This document shows, in pieces, positions 16,858 through 24,607 of a stretch of DNA of 64,000 nucleotides. The DNA lies in the NCBI GenBank assembly GCA_017442805.1, contig JAFRZA010000043.1, positions 1 through 64,000 of the forward strand. The letters are read 5' to 3'. A model generated the notes under the pieces. The model did not search any database, had not been told where the DNA came from, and saw only the letters and a program-made list of their open reading frames with translations. The position numbers and the translations under genes were made by a program. Source of the stretch: Erysipelotrichaceae bacterium (GTDB lineage: Bacteria > Bacillota_I > Bacilli_A > Erysipelotrichales > Erysipelotrichaceae). The number at the start of each line of letters is the position of its first letter. Position 1 is the first letter of the stretch.

Positions 16858-16941
16858 TGGTGCAGCAGATGAGACTTGAACTCACACGGGATTTCCCATA
16901 CGCCCCTCAAACGTACGCGTCTGCCATTCCGCCACTACTGC
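16858..16941 (-). tRNA. tRNA-Leu (anticodon GAG)
   Basis: Class II tRNA of 84 nt with an acceptor stem GCAGTAG/CTGCTGC, anticodon stem TACGT/GCGTA, loop TTGAGGG (anticodon GAG, reads CTC/CTT), a long variable arm (GGGAAATCCC) and encoded CCA at 16860-16858. Its first seven bases overlap the end of truA, so it is probably cut from the same transcript. Confidence 0.95.
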
Positions 16942-17678
16942 ATCTTAAAGGGCTGATAGCCCACTTCCACAAGGTAGAGACCCTGCGGTTCGCCGTTATA
17001 ATGACAGGCTTCCTTGTCCTTCTTTTCCAGCATCTCTCTGATCTCGCCCAGACTGATCTTTCCCTTGCCCGCTTCCATGAGCGTGCGGGCGATCATTCTG
17101 ACCATGTAGCGCAGAAAGCCGCTGCCGTAGAAGGATAACCGGATCATGTCATCTTCCCTGGCGACAGTGATATTATAAACCGTTCTTTCCTGATTGACAA
17201 TCTCATCTTTCCCTGTTGCATTAAAACTGGTGAAATCATTGGTTCCAACAAAGATCTGAGCGGCTTCTTTCATGATGTCTAAATCAAGATGTTCTCTTTC
17301 AAAGCAGCAGTAATCCCGTTTCAGCGGGTCATACTCGCCGTTATTGATCAGATAGTCGTAATGTTTCCAGCAGACATCGTACCGGCTGTGAAAGTCATCC
17401 GCCACCGCTTCCAGACTTCTGACGTAAACGGAAGCAGGCAGCTGGGAATTGATGGATGTCCTGAGATCCCTGTAGGTCTTCTCCAGATCAAAGTGAAAGA
17501 CCTGGCCATAGGCATGAACGCCGGCATCCGTCCGCCCTGAGCCGGTTATCCTCACCGGCTGATCAGCAATCCTGCTTATGGCCTGTTCAATGGTCTGCTG
17601 AACGGATGGACGGTCGTTTTGAACCTGCCAGCCGGAAAAGCGGCTGCCGTCATAACTGACAATGGCCTTATATCGCAT
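16935..17678 (-). CDS. truA: tRNA pseudouridine(38-40) synthase
   Basis: TruA isomerises uridines 38-40 of tRNA anticodon stems. The catalytic aspartate lies in GSGRTDAGVHAYGQ (about residues 46-59, D51), and the N-terminal YDGSRFSGWQ and C-terminal FLRYMVRMI motifs are intact; 247 residues is the normal length. It overlaps ecfT by 11 bp and is the last protein gene of the ECF operon, a linkage common in Bacillota. Its TAG stop is the last three bases of the tRNA-Leu acceptor 5' strand. Confidence 0.96.
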   Translation of the reverse strand: MRYKAIVSYDGSRFSGWQVQNDRPSVQQTIEQAISRIADQPVRITGSGRTDAGVHAYGQVFHFDLEKTYRDLRTSINSQLPASVYVRSLEAVADDFHSRYDVCWKHYDYLINNGEYDPLKRDYCCFEREHLDLDIMKEAAQIFVGTNDFTSFNATGKDEIVNQERTVYNITVAREDDMIRLSFYGSGFLRYMVRMIARTLMEAGKGKISLGEIREMLEKKDKEACHYNGEPQGLYLVEVGYQPFKMQ

Positions 17679-18486
17679 TATTCTTCCTCAGCCAGACAGC
17701 CGCGAAAATGAAGCCGGCCATCAGAACATTGACCAGAATGATGGTCATGACATCGCCGAAGCGCAGCTTCAGCTGCTTATACCTGACTCTCCTGGCTCCG
17801 ACCACATAGCCTCGAGCCTCCATGGCGTCAGCCAGGTCATCGGCTTTCTGGAAACAGGAGACAAACAGCGGCACGATCAGCGACAGAATGGCTCTGATCT
17901 TTTCCCTGATCGATCCGTTTTCCATGTCAACACCCCGGGATGCCTGTGCCTTGATGATGCGCTCGGCCTCTTCCAACAGCTGCGGGATGAAGCGCAGGGC
18001 CAGTGAGATCATCATGGCCACGTCATGGGTGGGGAAGTGCAGTTTCTGCAAGGGTGAAAGCAGGTCCTCAATGCCCAGAGTCATGTCCAGCGGCTTGGTA
18101 GTCGCCGTCAGCAGGGTGGTGATGATGATCATCAGCATCAGCCTTAAGACAATGTAAAGCGTCTGGGTAATGGCCCCGGAGTACAGGGTAAAGCCCTTGA
18201 AGGTAAACAGCGGATCGCCGGTCTTGATGAAGAAGGCGTTGACCACGGACAGGAAAAGCATCATTAACAGCATCGGCTTGAAGGAACGCAGAATGTAAGT
18301 CAGTTCCAGCTTGGCCATCAGGCAGCAGATCACCAGAATCAGGGCAATGACGCCGTAGCCGTAGAAGCCGGTGGGAATGAAGATGCAGATCATCAGCACG
18401 AACATGGCGATGATCTTGGCCCGGGGATCCATCCGGTGAATGGGCGAATCCAGGGGGATGTACTTACCTAAGGTGATGTTGTTCAT
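17668..18486 (-). CDS. ecfT: Energy-coupling factor transporter transmembrane protein
   Basis: EcfT is the membrane scaffold that couples the EcfA1/EcfA2 ATPases to exchangeable vitamin-binding S components. Motifs PKTKI-like DPRAKII near the N-terminus, and two coupling helices ending in A-R-G patterns (AQASRGVDMEN and AMEARGYVVG), are clear. It has five predicted membrane segments and 272 residues, typical length. It overlaps ecfA2 by 4 bp and truA by 11 bp. No S-component gene is nearby, so this is a group II module serving unlinked genes. Confidence 0.95.
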   Translation of the reverse strand: MNNITLGKYIPLDSPIHRMDPRAKIIAMFVLMICIFIPTGFYGYGVIALILVICCLMAKLELTYILRSFKPMLLMMLFLSVVNAFFIKTGDPLFTFKGFTLYSGAITQTLYIVLRLMLMIIITTLLTATTKPLDMTLGIEDLLSPLQKLHFPTHDVAMMISLALRFIPQLLEEAERIIKAQASRGVDMENGSIREKIRAILSLIVPLFVSCFQKADDLADAMEARGYVVGARRVRYKQLKLRFGDVMTIILVNVLMAGFIFAAVWLRKNNAI

Positions 18487-19340
18487 TTCTTCTTCCTCCT
18501 GGCGGCCACCTGTCTGGCCAACTGTTCAATCGAGAGAGTATCCCTGTCAAACTCCAGGCCTCTCTGCCGGCACAGTTCCTTGAATCGGATGATGTTGGGA
18601 GCGTCGATCCTGGCTCTTTCCATGTACTGCGGGTTTTCAAAGAATTCCCGGGCGGTATCGTGGAAGATGACCTTGCCCTTTTCCAGGATGACGGTCTCGT
18701 CGCAGTAGTCGAGTACGTGCTCCATGTTGTGAGTGACGATGATGATGGTGATGCCGCTCTTCTTATTGATGGAGCGGAACAGTTCCATCATGTTCTTGGC
18801 TCCCTGGGGGTCCAGGCCGGCCGTCGGTTCGTCCAGCACCAGGAGTCTGGGCTGCATGGCCAGGATGCCGGCAATGGCGACCCGGCGCTTCTGACCGCCG
18901 GAAAGCTCCAGCGGAGATTTCTCGTAATCGGCTTCATCGATGCCGACGGTCTTCAGAGCTCTTTTTGCTGCCTCGTTAGCCGTCAGTTCGTCCACGCCGA
19001 AGTTCTGCGGTCCGAAAGCCACATCCTTCAGGATGGTCTCCTCAAACAGCTGGTATTCGGCAAACTGGAAGACCAGTCCGACATTCTTTCTCAGATCCTT
19101 GACGTTCTTAAGCTTTTCGCCGGCCTTAATGGTATGCTCGCCGACGGTGACGCTGCCCTTGGTGGGCAGTAACAGACCATTCAGGTGTTGAACCAGCGTG
19201 GTCTTGCCGCTGCCGGTAGCGCCGATGACGGCCGTGATCTTTCCTTCGGTGAATTCCAGGTCAATGTCCTGGAGAGCCAGGAAGGCGAAAGGAGTCTTCG
19301 GCGAATACTCGTGGTCTACTTTTTCAAAGCGTATTGACAT
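18483..19340 (-). CDS. ecfA2: Energy-coupling factor ATPase A2
   Basis: ATPase of the ECF vitamin transporter. The N-terminal extension YSPKTPFAFLALQDI is typical of EcfA2, followed by Walker A GATGSGKTT, Q-loop VFQFAEYQLFE, signature LSGGQKRR, Walker B LLVLDEPTAGLDP and switch His in VTHNMEH. 285 residues, full length. It starts inside the end of ecfA1 with a 25-bp overlap, so ribosomes ending ecfA1 probably help initiate it; a premature stop in ecfA1 could reduce its expression. Confidence 0.96.
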   Translation of the reverse strand: MSIRFEKVDHEYSPKTPFAFLALQDIDLEFTEGKITAVIGATGSGKTTLVQHLNGLLLPTKGSVTVGEHTIKAGEKLKNVKDLRKNVGLVFQFAEYQLFEETILKDVAFGPQNFGVDELTANEAAKRALKTVGIDEADYEKSPLELSGGQKRRVAIAGILAMQPRLLVLDEPTAGLDPQGAKNMMELFRSINKKSGITIIIVTHNMEHVLDYCDETVILEKGKVIFHDTAREFFENPQYMERARIDAPNIIRFKELCRQRGLEFDRDTLSIEQLARQVAARRKKK

Positions 19341-20143
19341 ACTTCATCCGCCATCCTTTCCATCTCCAGCGTCTCAGGCAGCTTGACGCCCTGCGCTGCC
19401 AGCGCGTTTCTGAGCTTATAGACAAAGGGAATGTCCAGCTGCATCTTTACCATCAGCTTTTCGTTTCTGAAGACTTCTTCCGGCGTGCCGTGCATGGCAA
19501 CGGTGCCATGGTCAATGACCAGCACCTTGTCGCTCTGAACGACTTCCTCAATGTCGTGGGTTATCGAAATGACTGTCAGTTTGTTTTCCTTATGGAGCTG
19601 ATTGATCAGCCGGTTGATGTCGCGCTTGCCGGTGGGATCCAGCATGCTGGTAGCCTCATCGAAGACGATGATGCCCAGGTTCATGGCCAGAACGGCCGCG
19701 ATGGCCACGCGATGCTTCTGACCGCCGGAGAGCTATCCCGGCTCGCTGTTGAGGAACTCGGGCATCGATACCTTCTCGGCGAATTCCTCAATCAGAGGAT
19801 CCATCTTTTCCCTGTCTACACAGTGGTTCTCCAGACCAAAGGCGATGTCGTCGCGGACCGTTGAACCGATGAACTGGTTATCGGGGTTCTGGAAGACGAT
19901 GCCGATGCGGTTGCGGATCTCACCGAGATTCTCCACGGTCAGTGGCAGACCGCCGATCTCGATCGTTCCGCTTTCCTTTTCCAATAACCCGAGCAAAAGC
20001 TTGGCAATGGTGCTCTTGCCGGATCCGTTATGCCCGATGACCGTTGTATATGAGCCTTCCTCAATGTCAAAGCTGACATTCCGGACGACCGGTTTTCCCT
20101 TTTCATAGCTGTAATTCAAGTCTTTTACGTGAATGACACTCAT
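19316..20143 (-). pseudogene. ecfA1: Energy-coupling factor ATPase A1, interrupted by an in-frame amber codon
   Basis: Reading from 20143, the N-terminal half is a normal EcfA1: Walker A GHNGSGKST, Q-loop VFQNPDNQF, then EFLNSEPG followed by TAG at 19735-19733. The same frame continues directly into LSGGQKHRVAIAAVLAMN, Walker B IIVFDEATSMLDP and SITHDIEE to a TAG at 19316. The family has two residues between EP and LSGG (such as EPSQLSGG), so one substitution, e.g. CAG to TAG, explains the break without an indel; the signature also has KHR where KQR is usual. The product would end before the signature motif and be inactive unless the codon is suppressed or is a sequencing error. Confidence 0.88.
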
Positions 20144-20187
20144 AACATCAACCTCAATTATTAATTATACCATATCCTGCCCTTTTA

Positions 20188-20215
20188 CGAAAAACCCCGG
20201 CCTGTTGCCGGGGTT
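20188..20215 (-). terminator. Terminator after the acidic repeat protein gene
   Basis: AACCCCGG (20193-20200) pairs with CCGGGGTT (20208-20215); on minus a TTTTTC run follows. The ecfA1 promoter region starts immediately beyond. Confidence 0.87.
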
Positions 20216-20235
20216 GGTTTCCTTATGACTTGGCT

Positions 20236-21579
20236 CTACTTGATGGCCCATCCTTTGTAGGTTCCGTGATACCTTACGGCATCATTGGCCAGGGTCAGGA
20301 TGGTCTTGAGCAGTTCGGATTCATTGTTGTCCATGGTGTTGAAGATGGACAGAGTCAGATCATCAGCGTTCTTTCTGACATCCATTCCCTCGATGGTGAA
20401 GATGTTGGCCAGCATGTCACGGTCTTCCTCACTGTTGAAGGCGATGAAGTGTTCGATGTCAATTCTCTCAGCCGTGAAGGTTTCCCTCATGCGGTTGATG
20501 GTCTTGATGATCGTGGCGATCTTGTTTACGGAAATATCCGGATACTGCTGGGACAGATTGGCCAGCAGCTCTTCCGCGGAGACGACCGGGTTCACCGGCT
20601 CAGGCTTTGCTTCCGCAACCGGTTCCTCGGCCTTTGCTTCGGGAACTTCAATGGCCTCTTCTTCGGCTTCGGCAACCGCTTCCTTAATGTCCTCAATGAC
20701 ATCTCTGACTTCCTCAGCCTTTTCCTCAACCGCTTCCTTTACTTCTTCAACGGTTTCAGCGACGGCTTCCTTGGCGTCCTCGACCTTCTCAGCTGCTTCT
20801 TCAGCAAACTGTTCAGCGGCTTCGACGACCGGCGCAGCGGCTTCTTCCACGGCTTCCCTGATCGGTTCGACGGTTTCCGCAACGGCCTCTTCAACGGTTT
20901 CGGCAACCGGTTCAACGGCTTCCCTGACGTCCTCGACAGTTTCTTCAACGGTTTCACCGACGGTTTCCTTAATGTCCTCAATCTTTTCGGCTGCTTCCTC
21001 AGCGAAGGCTTCAGCGGCCTCAGCGGCTTCTTCAACGATCTGTTCAACCGGAGCGATCATTTCCTCTTCGGGCTGCTGGAAGATGTCGGTTACCTCGGCA
21101 GCCTCTTCAGGCTGCTCATTCTGCTGAGGAACCAGGGTTTCATATACCGGGGCGTCCGGCTGGCCGAACAGTTCTTCAGGGCTGGCAATGACCGGTTCTT
21201 CTTCAATCGGCTGTTGAGGATTCTCTTCTTCAGCCTGCTGGCTTTCGATTCTCTCTCCTACCTTGTCCAGAAGTTCGTCAATGCCTTCATCGTAAGCCTC
21301 TTCCGGCTGCTCAGGCATCAGTTCCTCTTCCATTTCGTGCAGGTCCTTCTTGACCTGTTCGACGACATCCTGCAGAGTATCGACAACCGGCGCTACGGTC
21401 TCTTCGACAGTCTCTTCAACGGTTTCCAGAACGGTCTGCTTGACCGGTTCTTCGGCCGGTGTTTCTTCCGGAGTAACGACGGTTACGCCGGGCTCCTCAT
21501 CGGTAAGCTTCTTAAGATATGCCGATACGGCGGCTGTCGCGGCAGCTGCCATGATGATGGTGGAAATAAATCTCTTCAT
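20236..21579 (-). CDS. Acidic Val/Glu/Ala-rich repeat protein with C-terminal domain, 447 aa
   Basis: Not a family I can name. Residues 1-24 are MKRF plus an Ala-rich hydrophobic stretch, a short membrane anchor or signal. Residues 25-180 are acidic and Pro/Gln-rich. Residues 180-327 are degenerate repeats of the form EAVEETVEE/EEAAEKVED, predicted long amphipathic helix, LEA- or apolipoprotein-like. Residues 330-447 look like a compact helical domain (SAEELLANLSQQYPD...). AGGAGG-type site supports the start. The second strand shows long open frames only because of the repetitive codons. Confidence 0.82.
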   Translation of the reverse strand: MKRFISTIIMAAAATAAVSAYLKKLTDEEPGVTVVTPEETPAEEPVKQTVLETVEETVEETVAPVVDTLQDVVEQVKKDLHEMEEELMPEQPEEAYDEGIDELLDKVGERIESQQAEEENPQQPIEEEPVIASPEELFGQPDAPVYETLVPQQNEQPEEAAEVTDIFQQPEEEMIAPVEQIVEEAAEAAEAFAEEAAEKIEDIKETVGETVEETVEDVREAVEPVAETVEEAVAETVEPIREAVEEAAAPVVEAAEQFAEEAAEKVEDAKEAVAETVEEVKEAVEEKAEEVRDVIEDIKEAVAEAEEEAIEVPEAKAEEPVAEAKPEPVNPVVSAEELLANLSQQYPDISVNKIATIIKTINRMRETFTAERIDIEHFIAFNSEEDRDMLANIFTIEGMDVRKNADDLTLSIFNTMDNNESELLKTILTLANDAVRYHGTYKGWAIK

Positions 21580-21670
21580 TAGATGCCCCTCCTAAACAAT
21601 GTAGTCTTTTACAGGTAAATATATTATAATATAGATGCTTTGAATTTGCACACTTTGTAAGGAGCTGTTT

Positions 21671-22513
21671 TTGAAAATGCGAAAATTATTTATCAGTTTT
21701 ATCTGCATTCTGCTGGTGCTCAGCGGATGCAAGAGCAAGACTTTTGAACCGGTTGTTTCGCTGAAGCAGGATATCCTGGAACTTGACCAGGACATCGACC
21801 CGCTGGATCTCCTTCAGGATGTCCAGGGCCTCGGACTGGCCTTTGAGGTCGTCTCCACTGATCTGAACACCTCCGTTCCCGGCACTTACAGCATCACCTA
21901 CCGTATCAGCTATAACCGCGACACCGTTGAAAAGACCTATGAAGTAACCGTCAAGGACAACGATCCTCCGGTCATTGAATGCCCTGACAAGATCGAGATC
22001 CTCTACGGCAACCCCTTCATCTTCAGGCAGTACGCCAAGGCGACTGACTATCAGGACGGCGACGTTACCGATCTGATGCATTACGAAGGCGTCATCAACA
22101 CCTACAAGGAAGGCACCTATGAGATCACCCTCATAGCCCCTGACCGCTTCAACAACACCTCCAGCAAGACGGTCACCATCACCGTTACCAAGGACAAGGA
22201 CGAGTCCTACCGCGAAAGCATCTGCGGCACCTACAAGGACAGCAGCTACACCTCCGGCCAGGCCCCGACCCTGACGCTCAACAATGACGGCACCTTCCTG
22301 CTGTACATCAGCAACTGCAGCCTGCTCAACCTGGTTGAAGGAACCTACATGCAGTATGAAGACATCCTCTACCTGACCAGTCCGGATTACGAATTCTCCT
22401 ACACTCCGGAGGAAAACCTGGTAAGATTCATCGTCCAGGTCGACGGTTCGCTGATGTTCGACAGCCAGCTGAACCTGTGCGCCCCCAACTACGGCGACGT
22501 CTTCGAAAAGTAA
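21671..22513 (+). CDS. Lipoprotein with Ig-like (DUF5011-type) domains, 280 aa
   Basis: The N-terminus has a basic start, hydrophobic core and lipobox VLSGC, so it is a surface lipoprotein. Two Ig-like modules follow (about residues 35-102 and 103-178), the second opening with KDNDPPVIECPDKI, the usual DUF5011 junction. The C-terminal 90 residues hold a small lipocalin-like motif (GTYKDSS...LTLNNDGTFLLYI). Start uncertain: TTG at 21671 is 6 nt after AAGGAG, while ATG at 21677 is 12 nt after it. It is divergent from the acidic repeat gene. Confidence 0.8.
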   Translation: MKMRKLFISFICILLVLSGCKSKTFEPVVSLKQDILELDQDIDPLDLLQDVQGLGLAFEVVSTDLNTSVPGTYSITYRISYNRDTVEKTYEVTVKDNDPPVIECPDKIEILYGNPFIFRQYAKATDYQDGDVTDLMHYEGVINTYKEGTYEITLIAPDRFNNTSSKTVTITVTKDKDESYRESICGTYKDSSYTSGQAPTLTLNNDGTFLLYISNCSLLNLVEGTYMQYEDILYLTSPDYEFSYTPEENLVRFIVQVDGSLMFDSQLNLCAPNYGDVFEK

Positions 22514-22521
22514 GCCATGTA

Positions 22522-22545
22522 AAAAGCCCCGCAAGGGGCTTTTCG
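22522..22545. terminator. Bidirectional terminator between convergent genes
   Basis: AAAAGCCCC and GGGGCTTTT with a GCAA-type loop lie between the Ig-like lipoprotein and DUF885 genes. Confidence 0.88.
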
Positions 22546-22568
22546 TTTGCGTGCGGCATTGCCGATTT

Positions 22569-24320
22569 TCATTTGTGAGACTTGATGTACCTGTCGACCT
22601 GTTCGCCCAGGATCTCAAAGGTCGTTTCGCCGGTGTCCAGCAGGACCTTGTTGAACTCAACGGCGCTGTAGTTCTTGCCGAGCTTGTCCTGAGCCGTCTT
22701 CTGCAGATCAAGCATCTGATACATGCCCAGCGCGTAGGGTACGAAGACAGCCGGGTCGCCCAGCAGCATGTCATAGATCATTGCGGCGGCGTCTCTGTTG
22801 AAACCCATGTCGTCGAGTTCGTCAGCCAGCTGGCTGACGCTGTAGCCTTCATAGTGGATCAGGATGTCCAGATAGGCTTCCAGGTAGTAGTTGAGCTGAT
22901 TGTCGAGCTGATCCAGATAGGCAATCTTGTCATCCGGTGAGAAGTAGCCCATCGCGTAGTTTTCCACGTACATGGCCCAGCCTTCAGAATAACCGATAAA
23001 GCCCAGTAGGTAGCGGATCTCGCTGTCGGGATGAGTGGTGAAGTAATAGGTGTTCTGGTACAGGTGACCGGGATAGCCCTCATGCGACAAGGTGACGACG
23101 TAGCCGTTGGGATCATTCTCACTGTAGGCGGGATTGGCCTTGACGACGTTGTAGTTCATGTTGTCATAGGGAGCCACCAGATAATAGGCGGCGATGTTTT
23201 CGCTGGTGACGCTGGGATCGAGGTAGCTGATCGTATAGTCTACTTCCGGATACATCGGGAAGTCAGCCACGAGCTTCTGCTTCAGAGCCGTGAAGATCTC
23301 GTAGGCGTCATCCATGCCGTAGTTGTAGTCATCGTCGATCCAGCTGATGTAGGCGTCGTAGTTCTTTCTGGCGAAGGCGATCTCCTGCTTGACCAGATTA
23401 TTGATGGTCTTCTTCAGGGTCTTCTCCCATTCGCTGACGCTGGTGGAAGAGGAACTCTTGTCCCGGAACAGCAGTTCGTAGAAACGCTTGCCTTCCTGAC
23501 CGTAATTGGCCATGGCGCCCTTGGCCTTGCCTGAGCCTCTGATCTGCTCATACATGGCCAGGATGTCGTGGTAAGCCGGGATCAGATAATTGAGCACGGC
23601 GTCGCGCATCTGCGCCTTGTATTCCGCCGCGTTGCTGAGACCGAGTTCCTCAACGTTTTCATTGAAGATCCGGATGACCTCGTTGTCTTCGGTCTTGGAG
23701 ATGAATCTCTTCACCTGCTCAATGACCAGTTCGATGACGCCTTCGGTCTGAACGATGCCCTGGTCAAACTGATCCATGGTGTAGGTGATGCAGTCGGCGA
23801 CGTAGCGCTTACTGTCTTTGACCAGTTCGATCAGGTCTCTGACTTCCTGCTCGTTGCGGGGCACGAACTCCGTAAAGATGGTCGTCAGGTTGTTGTTGGC
23901 GCCGCTGTTGGGCGTGAAGGCAAAGGAATAGTCATTCTCAATGGCATCCCAGTCCAGCGTGCTCTGATAATAGGCCAGCAGGGAGTCCAGGGTGATCAGC
24001 TGGTCTTCCGTCAGCTCGGCGCGGCTGAAACTTTTCAGCTTCTCCGTTCTTTCCCTGATCTGGTTTTTGGATTCATCGGATCTTTCGATTTCTCCCAGAG
24101 AAACCTTAACATCGGTAATGCCGTACTTTTCAGGATGTTCCAGAGTAAAGTGCAGGTCAACGTAGTCGGAAGCGATGTCTTCCTTAAACCAGTCCACCAT
24201 CAGGGCTCTGAACTCTTCGCTGCTGATCGGCGTGCCGGTTTCTTCCGGTTTTTTCTTGCAGGCGGCCGTCGGCAGGATCATTGCCGCCGCCAGCATGATT
24301 ATCATTAATTTCTTCTTCAT
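22569..24320 (-). CDS. DUF885-family lipoprotein, putative metallopeptidase, 583 aa
   Basis: DUF885 proteins resemble zinc metallopeptidases. The putative zinc motif HEGYPGH lies at about residues 413-419, followed by EGWAMYVE about 35 residues later, which carries the expected third ligand. The N-terminus is a lipoprotein-type signal ending TAAC at residue 21 followed by KKK, so the enzyme should face outside; the lipobox -3 position is Thr, slightly off consensus. Full length for the family. Substrates are uncharacterised; oligopeptides are likely. Confidence 0.88.
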   Translation of the reverse strand: MKKKLMIIMLAAAMILPTAACKKKPEETGTPISSEEFRALMVDWFKEDIASDYVDLHFTLEHPEKYGITDVKVSLGEIERSDESKNQIRERTEKLKSFSRAELTEDQLITLDSLLAYYQSTLDWDAIENDYSFAFTPNSGANNNLTTIFTEFVPRNEQEVRDLIELVKDSKRYVADCITYTMDQFDQGIVQTEGVIELVIEQVKRFISKTEDNEVIRIFNENVEELGLSNAAEYKAQMRDAVLNYLIPAYHDILAMYEQIRGSGKAKGAMANYGQEGKRFYELLFRDKSSSSTSVSEWEKTLKKTINNLVKQEIAFARKNYDAYISWIDDDYNYGMDDAYEIFTALKQKLVADFPMYPEVDYTISYLDPSVTSENIAAYYLVAPYDNMNYNVVKANPAYSENDPNGYVVTLSHEGYPGHLYQNTYYFTTHPDSEIRYLLGFIGYSEGWAMYVENYAMGYFSPDDKIAYLDQLDNQLNYYLEAYLDILIHYEGYSVSQLADELDDMGFNRDAAAMIYDMLLGDPAVFVPYALGMYQMLDLQKTAQDKLGKNYSAVEFNKVLLDTGETTFEILGEQVDRYIKSHK

Positions 24321-24336
24321 GTTTTCCTCCGCAGGA

Positions 24337-24363
24337 AGAAAATAGCGATTTCCTCAATCGCTA
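24337..24363 (-). terminator. Terminator after the 49-aa small gene
   Basis: TAGCGATT (24343-24350) and AATCGCTA (24356-24363) pair; on minus a TTTTC run follows, ahead of the DUF885 ribosome site. Confidence 0.78.
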
Positions 24364-24370
24364 ATTTTCG

Positions 24371-24520
24371 TTATTCTTCTGTTTTCTCTTCTTCTTCAGG
24401 CTGATCTAACTCGATGACATTCTTTTCTTCTTCATCAGCTTTGAGGATGTCATTAACGACCTTTGCGCCAGCAGCTACTACTGCAGCTGCGACAGCAGTT
24501 CCGAATAATCTCTTTAACAT
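24371..24520 (-). CDS. Small acidic anchored protein, 49 aa
   Basis: A short gene: ATG at 24520, TAA at 24371, with AAGGAGG 7 nt upstream and a terminator right after, so it is an independent transcription unit. The protein starts MLKRLFGTAVAAAVVAAGAK, a basic plus Ala-rich hydrophobic segment, and ends in a Glu-rich acidic tail (ADEEEKNVIELDQPEEEEK). The layout mirrors the first 50 residues of the 447-aa acidic repeat protein 3 kb away. Function unknown. Confidence 0.78.
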   Translation of the reverse strand: MLKRLFGTAVAAAVVAAGAKVVNDILKADEEEKNVIELDQPEEEEKTEE

Positions 24521-24607
24521 GATGCAACCTCCTTTATCGCTACTACTGATATAGTAATCGCTGTTTACACTACTTATGATAATAAAAATCAGCTGACTTT
24601 ACAAGTT

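Noticed and set aside
19733-19735. Programmed readthrough or TAG reassignment to explain the ecfA1 amber
   Set aside because: TAG is used as normal terminator by murQ, truA, prs, tmk and others here, so reassignment is excluded; no recoding signal is evident.
20230-21582. Plus-strand ORFs of 450 and 280 codons over the acidic repeat gene
   Set aside because: They arise from repetitive GAA/GTT-type codons read on the other strand; no ribosome site, and the minus frame has an ideal one plus a terminator.
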